Shown here piece by piece: positions 17,942 to 26,975 of a stretch of 33,423 nt of DNA (the stretch's first letter is position 1; every line of letters begins with the position of its first letter). The translations under genes were made by a program, and so were the position numbers. The DNA lies in contig CAJTTA010000021.1 in the NCBI GenBank assembly GCA_910579305.1, positions 1 to 33,423 on the forward strand. Reading direction: 5' to 3'. Source of the stretch: an uncultured Muribaculaceae bacterium. Its GTDB lineage: Bacteria; Bacteroidota; Bacteroidia; Bacteroidales; Muribaculaceae. Under the pieces are notes generated by a model, which saw nothing but the letters and a program-made list of their open reading frames with translations, had not been told where the DNA came from and searched no databases.

Positions 17942-18955
17942 TTATTTCTTTACTGTGGAGAGATATATCACGCTCATGCCGGGGATCAGTCCTGGCACGG
18001 GCTTGCTGGGTTTTGCCTTGATCTCAAACGTGCGTGCGTCGTAGGATCCTGTGGCCTTAGTGGCCTGCCAGTTGGCATATGAGCCCATATCCTTCACATA
18101 GTATACCTTCATGTCGACGTCTTTATCAAGAGCCGGGATACGCACTCTGACAGTGGCTCCGCGGGGAAGCTCTCTGAGCAGATCCTCACGCACGTTAAAG
18201 ACGGCATATGTGTCATCCTTCTGCAGGGTCATTATGGGGGCTCCTGACATGATGAGTTCGCTCTCATGGGGGTATATCACCGTTATCACGCCGTCGCATG
18301 GCGCCAGCAGGTAAGAGTCTTCAAGCATGGCTCCAGCTTCCCTCACTCCGCCCCGGGCCACATTTACCATGGCTCGTGCGGCGGCTTTGTCTTCGCTCTG
18401 CGCTCCGCTCTTGGCCAGCTGCCACTGGCTCTTTGCCGCATTCTCGCCTGCCAGGGCGGCGTCATAGGCAGCCTTTGCTTCATCGCGCTTCTGTGCCGAG
18501 ACTACACCTTTGGCATATAGATTCTCCATGCGCTGCCACGTCTTCTGGGTTATTTCGCGTGCGGCTGTGGCCTGGCGGTAGAGGTCGTAGGCTCCGGCCA
18601 CGATCTGCGGACGTGTTCCGGCATCCACCTTGCGGTTGGTCGCAGCAGCTGCATTCTCCATCGCCGCTGCCTGCTCCATCTTGGCGTCCATTATCGAGGA
18701 GTGTATGTGCACGAGAGTGTCTCCCTTATGCACGTGCTGCCCTTCTTCGACATATAGTGTGACCACACGTCCCGGCAGCTTGCCGCTCACTCTTATCTCC
18801 GTGGCGTCTGCCTGTCCCTGCACAGTGTCGGGCTCGGGCTTGAGTGTAAGGAAACCTATCACAGCCAGAGCCGCAAGGGCGCATATCACTATGAGCAGGG
18901 CTATGAGCAGGCCTCTCTGTCTGTTTTTCTTTAGAGTTGATTCTTCCATGGTCAT
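17942..18955 (-). CDS. HlyD/EmrA-type membrane fusion protein
   Basis: A 337-residue periplasmic adaptor. A single N-terminal membrane anchor (about residues 14-36) precedes two lipoyl half-motifs (VSGKLPGRVVTLYVEEGQHV with KGDTLVHIH, and the downstream YLLAPCDGVITVIYPHESEL). These flank an alpha-helical coiled-coil hairpin (about 85-205), and a beta-barrel end (TVRVRIPALDKDVDMKVYYV) follows. It links the inner-membrane permeases to the TolC-like outer-membrane channel. A second in-frame ATG two codons in (18949) is an equally good start. It lies 69 bases after the TolC gene and 25 before the permease gene. Confidence 0.93.
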   Translation of the reverse strand: MTMEESTLKKNRQRGLLIALLIVICALAALAVIGFLTLKPEPDTVQGQADATEIRVSGKLPGRVVTLYVEEGQHVHKGDTLVHIHSSIMDAKMEQAAAMENAAAATNRKVDAGTRPQIVAGAYDLYRQATAAREITQKTWQRMENLYAKGVVSAQKRDEAKAAYDAALAGENAAKSQWQLAKSGAQSEDKAAARAMVNVARGGVREAGAMLEDSYLLAPCDGVITVIYPHESELIMSGAPIMTLQKDDTYAVFNVREDLLRELPRGATVRVRIPALDKDVDMKVYYVKDMGSYANWQATKATGSYDARTFEIKAKPSKPVPGLIPGMSVIYLSTVKK

Positions 18956-19024
18956 CTTTTTTGGGAATTTCTTTATGGCTACTTATGTTGTGTTGTTGAT
19001 TTTTTTATCGCTTGTCACTGCATT

Positions 19025-20476
19025 TCAGTATTGCATGAGGCCGAGCACCTTTCCGAGATATACCCGGCACAGCTGCACTCCTATCGCGGCATCTATCTCT
19101 TCGCTGTGGGCCTGCAGCCACGCTGTCTGCGCGGCAGTCACGTCATCGCATGTGAGCACTCCTTCCCTGAAGCCGTATTCCGCATTCCGCAGGTTTTCAT
19201 CGGCAGAGGCAAGGTTGGATCGTGTCATGCCGAGGGTCTTGAGAGCCTCATCATAGCGGAATCTCGCCTGGCTCACCTGGAGATCCACCATTGTCTCGGC
19301 ATCTTCAAGGGCGAGACGCCGGGCGGCCGTCTCTGCTTGTGCTGCGCGGAGCTTGTTGAGATTTCCTCCCCAGTGCCATATCGGCACCTGCAGGACAGCA
19401 CCCACGGAGAATCCTCCTCCGAAGCGTTTCTCGAATCCGTCAATCGTGTTGGGGTTAGAGAAAGACCAGCTTGCCACGATCCCGAGTTTAGGGAGCATTG
19501 CCGCTCGCGCGAGGCGCTCTTTCTGTTCGAATATCTTTATGCCTGTGCGCAGCGAGGCGAGATCCTGGCGGCGCGCATATACCTGATTCATGTCGGTCTG
19601 TGGTGGAGCGGGAGCAGAGGCGTCAGCAGGCTGCAGCTCCTCATCGCTCAGTCTCATAGGCGTATTGACGGGCACTCCGCATACCTGTGCGAGCGCCATG
19701 CGAGCGAGTGACAGGCCGTTGTCGGCTTTCGTGAGAGTCACCCGGGCCTGATTGCGCTTCACTTCCACACTGAGCACGTCGCTCCTGGTGACGACTCCCT
19801 GGTCATACATCTGTGTGACGCTGTAGTAAAGTGAGTCGAGGAGGCCGGCATATCCCTGGGCCAGACGCCTTTTCTGCACCATGGAGACCACAGTCCAGTA
19901 TGCCTCGTCCACGCTGTATATCACGTCCTGCACGGCGGAGTTGCGCATGCTCACGGCAAGATTTTCCGCATATCGGGTGATCTCGTTCATGGCGCGTATG
20001 GAGCCGCCCATGTACACCGGCTGTGTCAGAGTTATGGCGCCTGCCACTACGTTGTGCACGTCATATGTCATGGCCTCCTTGGGTATCACTGCCACCTGAG
20101 TGGGTATTGGGCTTCCCGTATTGGGGTCGAGGATGGGGGCACCTGTCTCGGGGTTGGTGAGTATGTTATATTTATATGTTCCCTTTGAGGGGTCGAAGCT
20201 CATGGTAGGCAGCTTGGCATCCTCGCCGAGCAGCGCTATCTTGTGCTGGTTATACATGTAGGTCGCGGCAAAATCTATGCCCGGCAGGTAGGCTGAGGCG
20301 GCAGCTTTCTTGAGGTATCCTGCGCCTACGATGTTCTGATCGGCCACTGCTATAGCCTTGTTGTGGCGCAGGGCGAGATTCCGGCATGAGTCTATGCTCA
20401 CTGTGGTCTGCGCTCCGAGAGCTAATGGAGCGAGCATAAGGAGTAGCGGCAGATTATATTTTCGCATGACTTTCAC
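19025..20476 (-). CDS. TolC-family outer-membrane efflux protein
   Basis: A 483-residue protein with a signal peptide (about 1-22, ending ALGAQT). Two outer-membrane-efflux-protein repeats, rich in long helices, follow: SIDSCRNLALRHNKAIAVAD opens the first, and ARRQDLASLRTGIKIFEQKE opens the second. Gly/Pro-marked beta segments lie between (VYMGGSIRAMNEI, VPIWHWGGNLNKLRAAQAE). It forms the trimeric outer-membrane channel for the HlyD-permease pair downstream and is the first gene of the operon. A -7-like TAGCTTTG lies at 20551-20544 on the minus strand, but I see no good -33 box. ATG codons at residues 1 and 4 are both possible starts. Confidence 0.93.
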   Translation of the reverse strand: MKVMRKYNLPLLLMLAPLALGAQTTVSIDSCRNLALRHNKAIAVADQNIVGAGYLKKAAASAYLPGIDFAATYMYNQHKIALLGEDAKLPTMSFDPSKGTYKYNILTNPETGAPILDPNTGSPIPTQVAVIPKEAMTYDVHNVVAGAITLTQPVYMGGSIRAMNEITRYAENLAVSMRNSAVQDVIYSVDEAYWTVVSMVQKRRLAQGYAGLLDSLYYSVTQMYDQGVVTRSDVLSVEVKRNQARVTLTKADNGLSLARMALAQVCGVPVNTPMRLSDEELQPADASAPAPPQTDMNQVYARRQDLASLRTGIKIFEQKERLARAAMLPKLGIVASWSFSNPNTIDGFEKRFGGGFSVGAVLQVPIWHWGGNLNKLRAAQAETAARRLALEDAETMVDLQVSQARFRYDEALKTLGMTRSNLASADENLRNAEYGFREGVLTCDDVTAAQTAWLQAHSEEIDAAIGVQLCRVYLGKVLGLMQY

Positions 20477-20571
20477 TATATATTAGTAGAGCTTACCCGG
20501 TGAGCGCATGTGGTCTCCGGGGGTTATTCTATGTTAATACATGCAAAGCTATGCAAAAGTTCTCACATAGA

Positions 20572-21969
20572 CTAATAATCTGAGTTTTTGACCTGTTTTT
20601 TCGCCAGTTGTTCCACTCCGAGCTCTTTCATGAATGCTCTGCGCATGAGCCATGCGGCCACGAAGAGTGCGACGCAGAAGCTGTAGAACACCCCTTTGCT
20701 CATGAGCCCGGCCTCTTTTGCCAGGAGATACATGGAGCCTATGCCGAGCAGGACGTAGCATATGAATGAGATCCACACCAGCGGCATCACGTGGCCTGTG
20801 CCTCGCAGGGCGTTGGCATATAGCATCTGTATCGCATCGGCATACTGATAGATGATCAGGGGGAGGATGAGTGCTTCTCCCACGTGTATCACGAGGGGGT
20901 CGGGGGTGAACATGTGGAGCAGGCTGTCGCCTGCGGCGAGGAAGAGCAGTGAGGCGCCTGTGGCCAGCATCAGGGAGAGGTGCAGGCCTGCGAGGGTGAC
21001 GCGTCTCATCCCGTCGATGTCGCGGGTGCCGGCATAGTTGGCCACGCGTATGGATACTGCCGTGCAGAAGCTCATATAGGTCATGAATCCGAGCTGGCTT
21101 ATGGATACGACCACCTGATAGCCGGCAAGCTGCTGCTTTGAGAACCAGCCGCACATCACTGCGCCCACTGACCATAGCAGGGTCTCTACTCCGGCCTGCA
21201 CCATGACGGGCCATGATGTGGCGAAGAGCTTGCGGCGCATGGGGCCCAGCCCCCGGCCTTGCAGCAGGCCTGTGCGGTAGGGGCGGTAACGCCCGGCCAT
21301 GAGTATGACCGAGATGAAGACCACGACGCTCATCACGCGCGCGAAGAGGGTGCTGAGGCCGGCTCCCGTGAGGCCCCATTCGGGTGCTCCGAACTTGCCG
21401 AAGATAAGCAGGTAATTGCCTGTGATGTTGAGCACGTTGGTGCCTATGATGATCCACATGGGGGTGGCCGTGTCGGTCACTCCGTTGCACATCTGCATGC
21501 ATGGGAAGAAGATGCCTCCTATGAACATTGATCCGAGCACTATGAGATAGTAAGGGCGTATGAGCGGCAGCAGCACGGGATCCTGCCCCATCCTGTCGAG
21601 GAAGAAGTACATGACGCCCATGGCGAGCACCATGAGTGTGCTCAGGCCCAGGTTGAGCTGCAGGCCCACGCGGAGCATGCGTCCCACGTCGCCCGGCTTT
21701 CCGGCGCCGAAGAGTGCTCCCACCAGTGGTGTGACTCCGGAGGCGAAGCCCATGATCATCACGAAGGGGACGAGCAGTATATTGTTGACAAAGGCGGCTG
21801 CGGCAAGCTCATTGGTGCCGTAGGCTCCCACCATCATGGTGTCGGCCTGTCCCACTATGATGTTGCCCAGCTGGGCAAGCAGCACGGGCACTCCGAGCTT
21901 GAGCAATTCCTTGTAGGCTGTAAAGAATGAACGACGCCGCAAAGCGCCGGATGAGATGATGGCTGACAT
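20572..21969 (-). CDS. MATE-family multidrug/Na+ exporter (NorM-like)
   Basis: A 465-residue inner-membrane protein with twelve hydrophobic segments in two pseudo-repeats, the standard MATE size. Family stretches include LGVPVLLAQLGNIIVGQADTMM (about 28-49), FVMIMGFASGVTPLVGALFGAG (about 73-94) and, in the second half, SWPVMVQAGVETLLWSVGAVMC. It likely exports organic cations or drugs using a Na+ or H+ gradient. It has its own promoter (21996-22026), so it is not obviously part of the TolC operon, although only 95 bases separate its stop from the TolC start on the same strand. Confidence 0.92.
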   Translation of the reverse strand: MSAIISSGALRRRSFFTAYKELLKLGVPVLLAQLGNIIVGQADTMMVGAYGTNELAAAAFVNNILLVPFVMIMGFASGVTPLVGALFGAGKPGDVGRMLRVGLQLNLGLSTLMVLAMGVMYFFLDRMGQDPVLLPLIRPYYLIVLGSMFIGGIFFPCMQMCNGVTDTATPMWIIIGTNVLNITGNYLLIFGKFGAPEWGLTGAGLSTLFARVMSVVVFISVILMAGRYRPYRTGLLQGRGLGPMRRKLFATSWPVMVQAGVETLLWSVGAVMCGWFSKQQLAGYQVVVSISQLGFMTYMSFCTAVSIRVANYAGTRDIDGMRRVTLAGLHLSLMLATGASLLFLAAGDSLLHMFTPDPLVIHVGEALILPLIIYQYADAIQMLYANALRGTGHVMPLVWISFICYVLLGIGSMYLLAKEAGLMSKGVFYSFCVALFVAAWLMRRAFMKELGVEQLAKKQVKNSDY

Positions 21970-21995
21970 ATGGATTAAAAGCTGTTTGGAGGCTG

Positions 21996-22026
21996 CAAAA
22001 TTAGTAATTTATGCCCACAGGGCAAA
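21996..22026 (-). promoter_or_regulatory. Promoter of the MATE gene
   Basis: On the minus strand TTTG (22026-22023), 19 bases and TAATTTTG (22003-21996) match the Bacteroidota consensus exactly. The predicted leader is about 20 bases. A divergent -7-like TAATTTTG for the plus-strand gene at 22125 lies at 22065-22072, without a clear -33. Confidence 0.75.
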
Positions 22027-22124
22027 ATCTGTGTCTCCGGCAAGGCCAAATGAGTTTTTTTTCTTAATTTTGCCTGACGGTTTTCCTCCGTTTCTAATTC
22101 ATAACATCATAACCATATAGAATC

Positions 22125-22838
22125 ATGACAACACCTCCTGACATTAATGAACACGACATCATGCCCTGCCGCAATTCCTCTCAGCCTGATCAGCGCCGTG
22201 CCTCCGGGCTTCATGACTCGCAATCCACGCGCATGATCAATCCCTCGGATTATGATTACGGCACCCGCAAGGAAAAGAAATCCACTCTTGTGATATGGAT
22301 CATAGGGGGAGTTCTGCTTCTGCTCGGGGCAGGAGCCGTCACCTATGTATTTCTTTCGGGGAAGAGCGACAAGGCCGATCCCGACATGAAATATGCCTAT
22401 GACATGAAAGAGGCGACGCCGGCCGAGGAGCCGGTCGAGACCGACATTCCCGCCGAAGAGGCCGGGGCATATGAGCATCGCCCTGCCGACGGCCCCAGGG
22501 TGGCCAACAAGGCCGGCACTCCTTGGAGGGAGGGGCATAACGTGCTTGTGGGCTCGTTCAGCTATGAGGGTTCCAAGTATGGGTTCACCGTCACGATGGA
22601 TTATTCTTCGGCCACGGGCAGGGTGAGCAATGCCACTTATGAGGCCCATGGCAATGGCAAGCAGGCAGGGGTGTCCACCGTAGTTCTCTCCAACGACGGG
22701 TCGGTGCTCTATCTCAAGGGGCAGGTCGCCGGCAAGGCTCTCAAGATCGATGTGACGGCGCCCAAGGGAAGCGGGACGTTTTCCGGGACTTATATGCATG
22801 GCTCCCATTCCGGAGGCTGCACTCTCACCATCCAGTGA
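22125..22838 (+). CDS. Single-pass membrane protein of unknown function
   Basis: A 237-residue protein I do not recognise. The first ~50 residues are polar and probably cytoplasmic, and one membrane helix follows (about 54-77, LVIWIIGGVLLLLGAGAVTY). An acidic Pro/Glu/Ala linker (about 80-120) leads to a C-terminal beta-rich domain (about 130-237) with repeated Gly/Ser/Thr strands (NVLVGSFSYEGSKYGFTVTM, SGTFSGTYMHGSHSGGCTLT). The topology suggests that this domain lies outside the inner membrane. A -7 element TAATTTTG at 22065-22072 fits a leader of ~45 bases. A later ATG (residue 37) is possible. The stop lies 42 bases from the convergent phosphopantetheinyl transferase stop. Confidence 0.75.
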   Translation: MTTPPDINEHDIMPCRNSSQPDQRRASGLHDSQSTRMINPSDYDYGTRKEKKSTLVIWIIGGVLLLLGAGAVTYVFLSGKSDKADPDMKYAYDMKEATPAEEPVETDIPAEEAGAYEHRPADGPRVANKAGTPWREGHNVLVGSFSYEGSKYGFTVTMDYSSATGRVSNATYEAHGNGKQAGVSTVVLSNDGSVLYLKGQVAGKALKIDVTAPKGSGTFSGTYMHGSHSGGCTLTIQ

Positions 22839-22853
22839 GGGAGGCTCCCTCCC
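22839..22853. terminator. Possible bidirectional hairpin between convergent genes
   Basis: GGGAGG (22839-22844), loop CTC, CCTCCC (22848-22853) is a perfect 6-bp stem directly after the stop of the plus-strand gene. There is no T-run on either side, so intrinsic termination is uncertain. Confidence 0.35.
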
Positions 22854-22880
22854 ATGAGGTCGCCGGCTTCGGTGTCGCGG

Positions 22881-23534
22881 TTATTCTGCCGCTCTCTGCC
22901 CGGTGAAGGTAATGGTAGAGGGGGTTATGGCGAGGGTCACTGCATGGCCGTCATATTCATAGGCACACAGCAGGAATTCCACTTTCTCTCCTGAGGGTCT
23001 CCGGGCCTCGGCGTGGCCGAGACTGCCGGCGAGTGAGGGGAGGGAGCGGAGCGTTATGGCGTCACGGAAGTCGAGGCCGGGTGTGAGCATGGCCTTATAT
23101 ATGGCCTCCTTGGCAGTCCATGCCATGATGTGGGCTTTCAGGTCGCCGGTCGGTATCAGCTCTGTCTCAGCCGGCTGCAGGAAGCGCTCCCTCACCTTGA
23201 GCACTTGCGTGCGGTCGAGCCTCTCGGCATCTACGCCCAGGGCGGTTGTCTCGCTGAATTCCTCAAGATCGGCGTGTGGTGCGGGAGGGAGTGTGGCCAC
23301 CACGAGCATATGCCCCGCATGGGTTACGGAGATGCGGCACGGCTCATCGGCGAGCATCGGCGCTCCCGAGGGCAGATGGTCTATCACGCGGTAGGACTCG
23401 GCGCCGTTCTCGGCATATACCTGCCCGGCCATGAGGCGCCAGGCCCGCGGGCCATATTGCTCTCCGCCGCTTATGTGCTCGGCCTTCACTCCGATCGGGG
23501 TACGGAGTCGTTCGTAGGTAAAGGTAGTCTCCAT
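22881..23534 (-). CDS. 4'-phosphopantetheinyl transferase, Sfp type
   Basis: The enzyme moves the phosphopantetheine arm of CoA to carrier proteins. The 217-residue protein has the Sfp-family motifs: ISVTHAGHMLVVA (about 68-80), the Mg-binding GVDAE (Asp102, Glu104) and WTAKEAIYKA (Trp139, Lys142, Glu143, Lys147). The start was chosen at ATG 23534 because it overlaps the stop of the GldE-type gene by one base (TGATG); an in-frame extension upstream would run 31 residues into that gene. No polyketide or peptide synthase is nearby, so the target is probably the fatty-acid carrier protein or a distant cluster. Confidence 0.88.
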   Translation of the reverse strand: METTFTYERLRTPIGVKAEHISGGEQYGPRAWRLMAGQVYAENGAESYRVIDHLPSGAPMLADEPCRISVTHAGHMLVVATLPPAPHADLEEFSETTALGVDAERLDRTQVLKVRERFLQPAETELIPTGDLKAHIMAWTAKEAIYKAMLTPGLDFRDAITLRSLPSLAGSLGHAEARRPSGEKVEFLLCAYEYDGHAVTLAITPSTITFTGQRAAE

Positions 23535-24934
23535 CAGTCTTCGGTATCGTCTTCGTTTTTGGGCATTACGTTGCAGCGCACCGACATTATGCGGTGTTTT
23601 CTTATGTCGAGCACCAGAAATCGGCATCTTCCTATGATGAGCGATTCCTTCTTGGCCGGGAAGTCGCCCTTGAGTGCGAGCAGGAGTCCGGCCAGCGTCT
23701 CGGCGTCGTCGCAGAGGTCGCCGAACTCCGCGTCGTCCACACCTGTCACGCGGCAGAAGTCGGTGAGAGGAATCTTGGCGTCAAACATATATGTGTCGTC
23801 GGAGAGGCGTGTGTATAGCTTGTTATCCTCATCATACTCATCATCTATATCCCCCACTATCTCCTCAAGTATATCCTCAAGGGTGACTATGCCGAGGGTG
23901 CCGCCATATTCATCCACCACTACGGCTATGTGTATCTTCCTGTTGCGGAAGTCTTCCATCAGGTCGTCGATCATGCGGCTTTCGGGCACGAAGTATGGCG
24001 GGCGCAGCAAGTCCTGCCAGCGGAAGTCATCCCGGCGCTCGCCTATGTAGGGGAGCAAGTCCTTGGAGTAGAGTATGCCCTTGATGTTATCCTGGGTAGT
24101 GTCGTAGACGGGTATTCGGCTATAACCTGTGGAGAGTATCGTCTGCACCACTTCGGGGAAAGAGGCATGACATTCTATGTCGGTTATATCCACGCGCGAC
24201 ACCATTATGTCGGCCGCGTTCTTCTCGCCGAAAGAGAGTATTCCTTCAAGAATGTCTTTCTCCTGGCCGCTCTTCACGTCGCTTATCTCGAGGGCCTGTG
24301 AGAGGTCGCCTGCCGAGAGGGTCTCGTGCTTCTTGGCCACCATCCGGTGCACCACTCCCGAGCCTTTGACCATGAGCGAGGCCACGGGGGAGAGCATGGA
24401 GTAGAGCATTCTCACGGCTGCAGATGTGGAGAGCACCCATTTCAGAGAGCGTCCGCGTGCCACGAGCTTGGGGCATATTTCGCCGCAGAGCAGGAGGATG
24501 AAGGTGAGCAGCACGGTCTGCATGAGGAAATTCAGCAGGGGGGAATGGAACGTGACCGTCTGATTTATAGCAAACGAGAGGAGCACCACCATCGTGATGT
24601 TGGCCAGATTGTTGGCCACAAGTATCGTGGCCAGCAATTGCTCCGAATGCCGCAGGAGGAAGCCGGCGTTCTTCTCTGCCGGCGTGACGTCATCCTCATC
24701 CTCGGGATCCATGAGCCGGTCGGCCTCATCGCCCGAGATGCCGAAGAAGGCTATCTCTGATCCGCTCACGAATGCCGACAGGCACAGGCAGAGCCCGGCC
24801 ACGGCCACTATCACTGTCCAGCTTGCCCACGAGGCGGGAGCATGGAGAGACACGGATGCCACGGAGTCGGCCATGGCCATGATCAAAGTAAGAGCCGCCG
24901 AGAGCGGCGTGCTTGGAAGAGGGTCTGTATCCAA
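23534..24934 (-). CDS. GldE-type CNNM/CBS-pair membrane protein (CorC/HlyC-like)
   Basis: A protein of about 466 residues. The CNNM transmembrane domain (about 20-200; CLSAFVSGSEIAFFGIS is a signature) is followed by a CBS pair (AADIMVSRVDITDI; GYSRIPVYDTTQDNIKGILY; KIHIAVVVDEYGGTLGIVTL) and a C-terminal CorC_HlyC domain (about 375-450). Relatives are linked to divalent-metal transport and, in gliding Bacteroidota, to GldE. Nothing here shows gliding. The start is uncertain. An exact promoter at 24961-24992 excludes ATG 25006. TTG 24934 gives MDTDPLPS, resembling GldE N-termini as I remember them; GTG 24940 and ATG 24880 are alternatives. The stop overlaps the transferase start. Confidence 0.85.
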   Translation of the reverse strand: MDTDPLPSTPLSAALTLIMAMADSVASVSLHAPASWASWTVIVAVAGLCLCLSAFVSGSEIAFFGISGDEADRLMDPEDEDDVTPAEKNAGFLLRHSEQLLATILVANNLANITMVVLLSFAINQTVTFHSPLLNFLMQTVLLTFILLLCGEICPKLVARGRSLKWVLSTSAAVRMLYSMLSPVASLMVKGSGVVHRMVAKKHETLSAGDLSQALEISDVKSGQEKDILEGILSFGEKNAADIMVSRVDITDIECHASFPEVVQTILSTGYSRIPVYDTTQDNIKGILYSKDLLPYIGERRDDFRWQDLLRPPYFVPESRMIDDLMEDFRNRKIHIAVVVDEYGGTLGIVTLEDILEEIVGDIDDEYDEDNKLYTRLSDDTYMFDAKIPLTDFCRVTGVDDAEFGDLCDDAETLAGLLLALKGDFPAKKESLIIGRCRFLVLDIRKHRIMSVRCNVMPKNEDDTED

Positions 24935-24960
24935 AATCACAATTATTATTGATTCTCCCG

Positions 24961-24992
24961 CAAAGTTAGCAAAAATTACACTCTCCTGCAAA
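24961..24992 (-). promoter_or_regulatory. Promoter of the GldE-type gene
   Basis: On the minus strand TTTG (24992-24989), 20 bases and TAACTTTG (24968-24961) fit the Bacteroidota consensus exactly. Transcription would begin near 24955, which places the start codon at or downstream of 24940. Confidence 0.75.
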
Positions 24993-25041
24993 TATTGCCG
25001 GCACACTCACATGCCGGTCAGGAGGCGGAGCGTGAGGAAGA

Positions 25042-25073
25042 TTTGCATTTCACGGGATTTTTCATTACCTTTG
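25042..25073 (+). promoter_or_regulatory. Promoter of argS
   Basis: TTTG (25042-25045), a 20-base spacer and TACCTTTG (25066-25073) match the consensus, giving a leader of about 20 bases to ATG 25100. It is divergent from the GldE-type promoter. Confidence 0.75.
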
Positions 25074-25099
25074 TCAGTTAAAATAAATGTGTTTCAAGA

Positions 25100-26899
25100 A
25101 TGCAAATCGACAAAATCATAGCCGAAGCCACGGCCAAGGCTGTCAACACGCTTTACGGCACTGATTTAGCTGCCGACAAGGTGCAGGTGCAGGCCACCAG
25201 AAAGGAATTTGAGGGCAACTTCACGGTGGTGGTGTTTCCATTCCTGCGCGCTTCCCGCAAGAGCCCCGAGGAGACTGCCGCCGAGATAGGAAGGCGGCTG
25301 GTGGAGGATGAGCCGGCCGTGCAGAAATTCAATGTGGCCAAGGGCTTTCTGAACATTTCCGTAGACCCCGCTTTCTGGGCCGGGGTGCTCATCGACATAG
25401 CCGACAGGCAGGACTGGGGATTCAAGGCCCCCTCGGAGCAGAGTGAGCTATACATGGTGGAGTATTCTTCCCCCAACACCAATAAGCCTCTGCATCTGGG
25501 GCATGTGAGAAACAATCTGCTCGGATACTCCGTGGCGCAGATTCTCAAGGCCAACGGATACAGGGTGGTGAAGACCAATATAGTGAATGACCGCGGCATA
25601 CACATATGCAAGTCCATGCTCGCCTGGCAGAAGTGGGGCGACGGGGCCACGCCGCAGAGCTCCGGCAAGAAGGGCGACCACCTCATAGGTGACTTCTATG
25701 TGGCCTTCGACAAGCATTACCGCCGCGAGATTGCCGAGATCATGGAGCGCGACGGCATCTCTGAGGAGGAGGCCGCCGCCAGGTCGCAGCTCATGGCCGA
25801 GGCCCGCGATATGCTGCGCCGCTGGGAGCAGGGCGATCCTGAGGTGAGGGAGCTCTGGAAGACCATGAACTCTTGGGTGTATGCCGGTTTCGATGAGACC
25901 TATAAGCGGCTCGGCGTGGACTTCGACAAGATCTACTATGAGAGCGACACGTATCTTGAGGGCAAGGAGCTGGTGCTCAAGGGCCTTGAGCAGGGCAAGA
26001 TGTATCGCAGGGAAGATGGCTCCGTGTGGGCCGACCTCACCGGCGAGGGGCTCGACCATAAGCTGCTGCTGCGCGCCGACGGCACGTCGGTCTATATGAC
26101 GCAGGATATAGGCACGGCCAAGCTCCGCTTCCGCGACTATCCCATCGACCACATGGTCTATGTCGTGGGCAATGAGCAGAACTATCACTTCCAGGTGCTC
26201 TCTCTGCTGCTCGACCGCCTCGGCTTCAAGTGGGGCAAGGATCTCGTGCATTTCTCCTATGGCATGGTGGAGCTCCCCGAGGGGAAGATGAAGAGCCGCG
26301 AGGGCACCGTGGTGGATGCCGACGACCTCATGGATGAGATGACCCGCACGGCCGCCGAGGCTGCCGAGGGGCGCTTCGACTCGATGTCGCCCGAGGAGGC
26401 CGCCGACACGGCCCGGATGGTGGGCATGGGCGCGCTTAAATACTTCCTGCTCAAGGTTGACCCCAAGAAGAACATGCTCTTCAACCCCAAGGAATCCATC
26501 GACTTCAACGGCAATACGGGCCCCTTCCTGCAGTACACCCACGCCCGCATATGCTCGCTGCTACGCAAGGCGGGTGTGCAGGAGGGCGCTGCAGTCCCTG
26601 CGGGTGCCGAGGGGGGAAGCCTCCCCACACCCGGCCCGAAAGAGATCTCGCTCATTCAGCGACTGGCCGATTTCCCTCAGGTTGTGGCCGAAGCCGCAAG
26701 GGCTTTCTCTCCCGCTCTCATTGCCAACTATGCCTATGACCTGGCCAAGCTCTACAATCAGTTCTATCATGACTGCCCCATCCTCAGGGAAGAGAATGAG
26801 GAGGTGCGCGCTTGGAGGCTGCTGCTCTCTTCCACTGTGGCCCGCACGCTGCGCGGTGCTGCAGGCCTGCTCGGAATGGAGATGCCCTCGCGCATGTGA
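25100..26899 (+). CDS. argS: Arginyl-tRNA synthetase
   Basis: The enzyme charges tRNA-Arg with arginine. The 599-residue class I synthetase has the N-terminal tRNA-binding domain (about 1-105) and the HIGH-type signature HLGH (132-135, in SSPNTNKPLHLGHVRNN). The KMSKS-like EGKMKSREGTVVDADDL, the GPFLQYTHARICSLLRKAG junction and a C-terminal DALR anticodon-binding domain ending MEMPSRM complete it. The length is normal for the bacterial enzyme. It has a strong promoter and a leader of only about 20 bases. The Bax-inhibitor gene follows after 76 bases on the same strand. Confidence 0.97.
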   Translation: MQIDKIIAEATAKAVNTLYGTDLAADKVQVQATRKEFEGNFTVVVFPFLRASRKSPEETAAEIGRRLVEDEPAVQKFNVAKGFLNISVDPAFWAGVLIDIADRQDWGFKAPSEQSELYMVEYSSPNTNKPLHLGHVRNNLLGYSVAQILKANGYRVVKTNIVNDRGIHICKSMLAWQKWGDGATPQSSGKKGDHLIGDFYVAFDKHYRREIAEIMERDGISEEEAAARSQLMAEARDMLRRWEQGDPEVRELWKTMNSWVYAGFDETYKRLGVDFDKIYYESDTYLEGKELVLKGLEQGKMYRREDGSVWADLTGEGLDHKLLLRADGTSVYMTQDIGTAKLRFRDYPIDHMVYVVGNEQNYHFQVLSLLLDRLGFKWGKDLVHFSYGMVELPEGKMKSREGTVVDADDLMDEMTRTAAEAAEGRFDSMSPEEAADTARMVGMGALKYFLLKVDPKKNMLFNPKESIDFNGNTGPFLQYTHARICSLLRKAGVQEGAAVPAGAEGGSLPTPGPKEISLIQRLADFPQVVAEAARAFSPALIANYAYDLAKLYNQFYHDCPILREENEEVRAWRLLLSSTVARTLRGAAGLLGMEMPSRM

Positions 26900-26975
26900 G
26901 CCTGCACAACATATGGGCATGCCGGCCCGTTACTCTTAATATATATATTCATCAACTCACTAATAAAGAATAGAC

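Noticed and set aside
20549..21502. A 317-codon minus-strand frame rich in His and Arg
   Set aside because: It overlaps the MATE gene in another frame, and its His/Arg-rich composition is the usual sign of an out-of-frame reading of GC-rich coding DNA.
25448..26542. A 364-codon minus-strand frame opposite argS
   Set aside because: argS carries complete synthetase motifs on the plus strand; the antisense frame is a by-product of codon bias.
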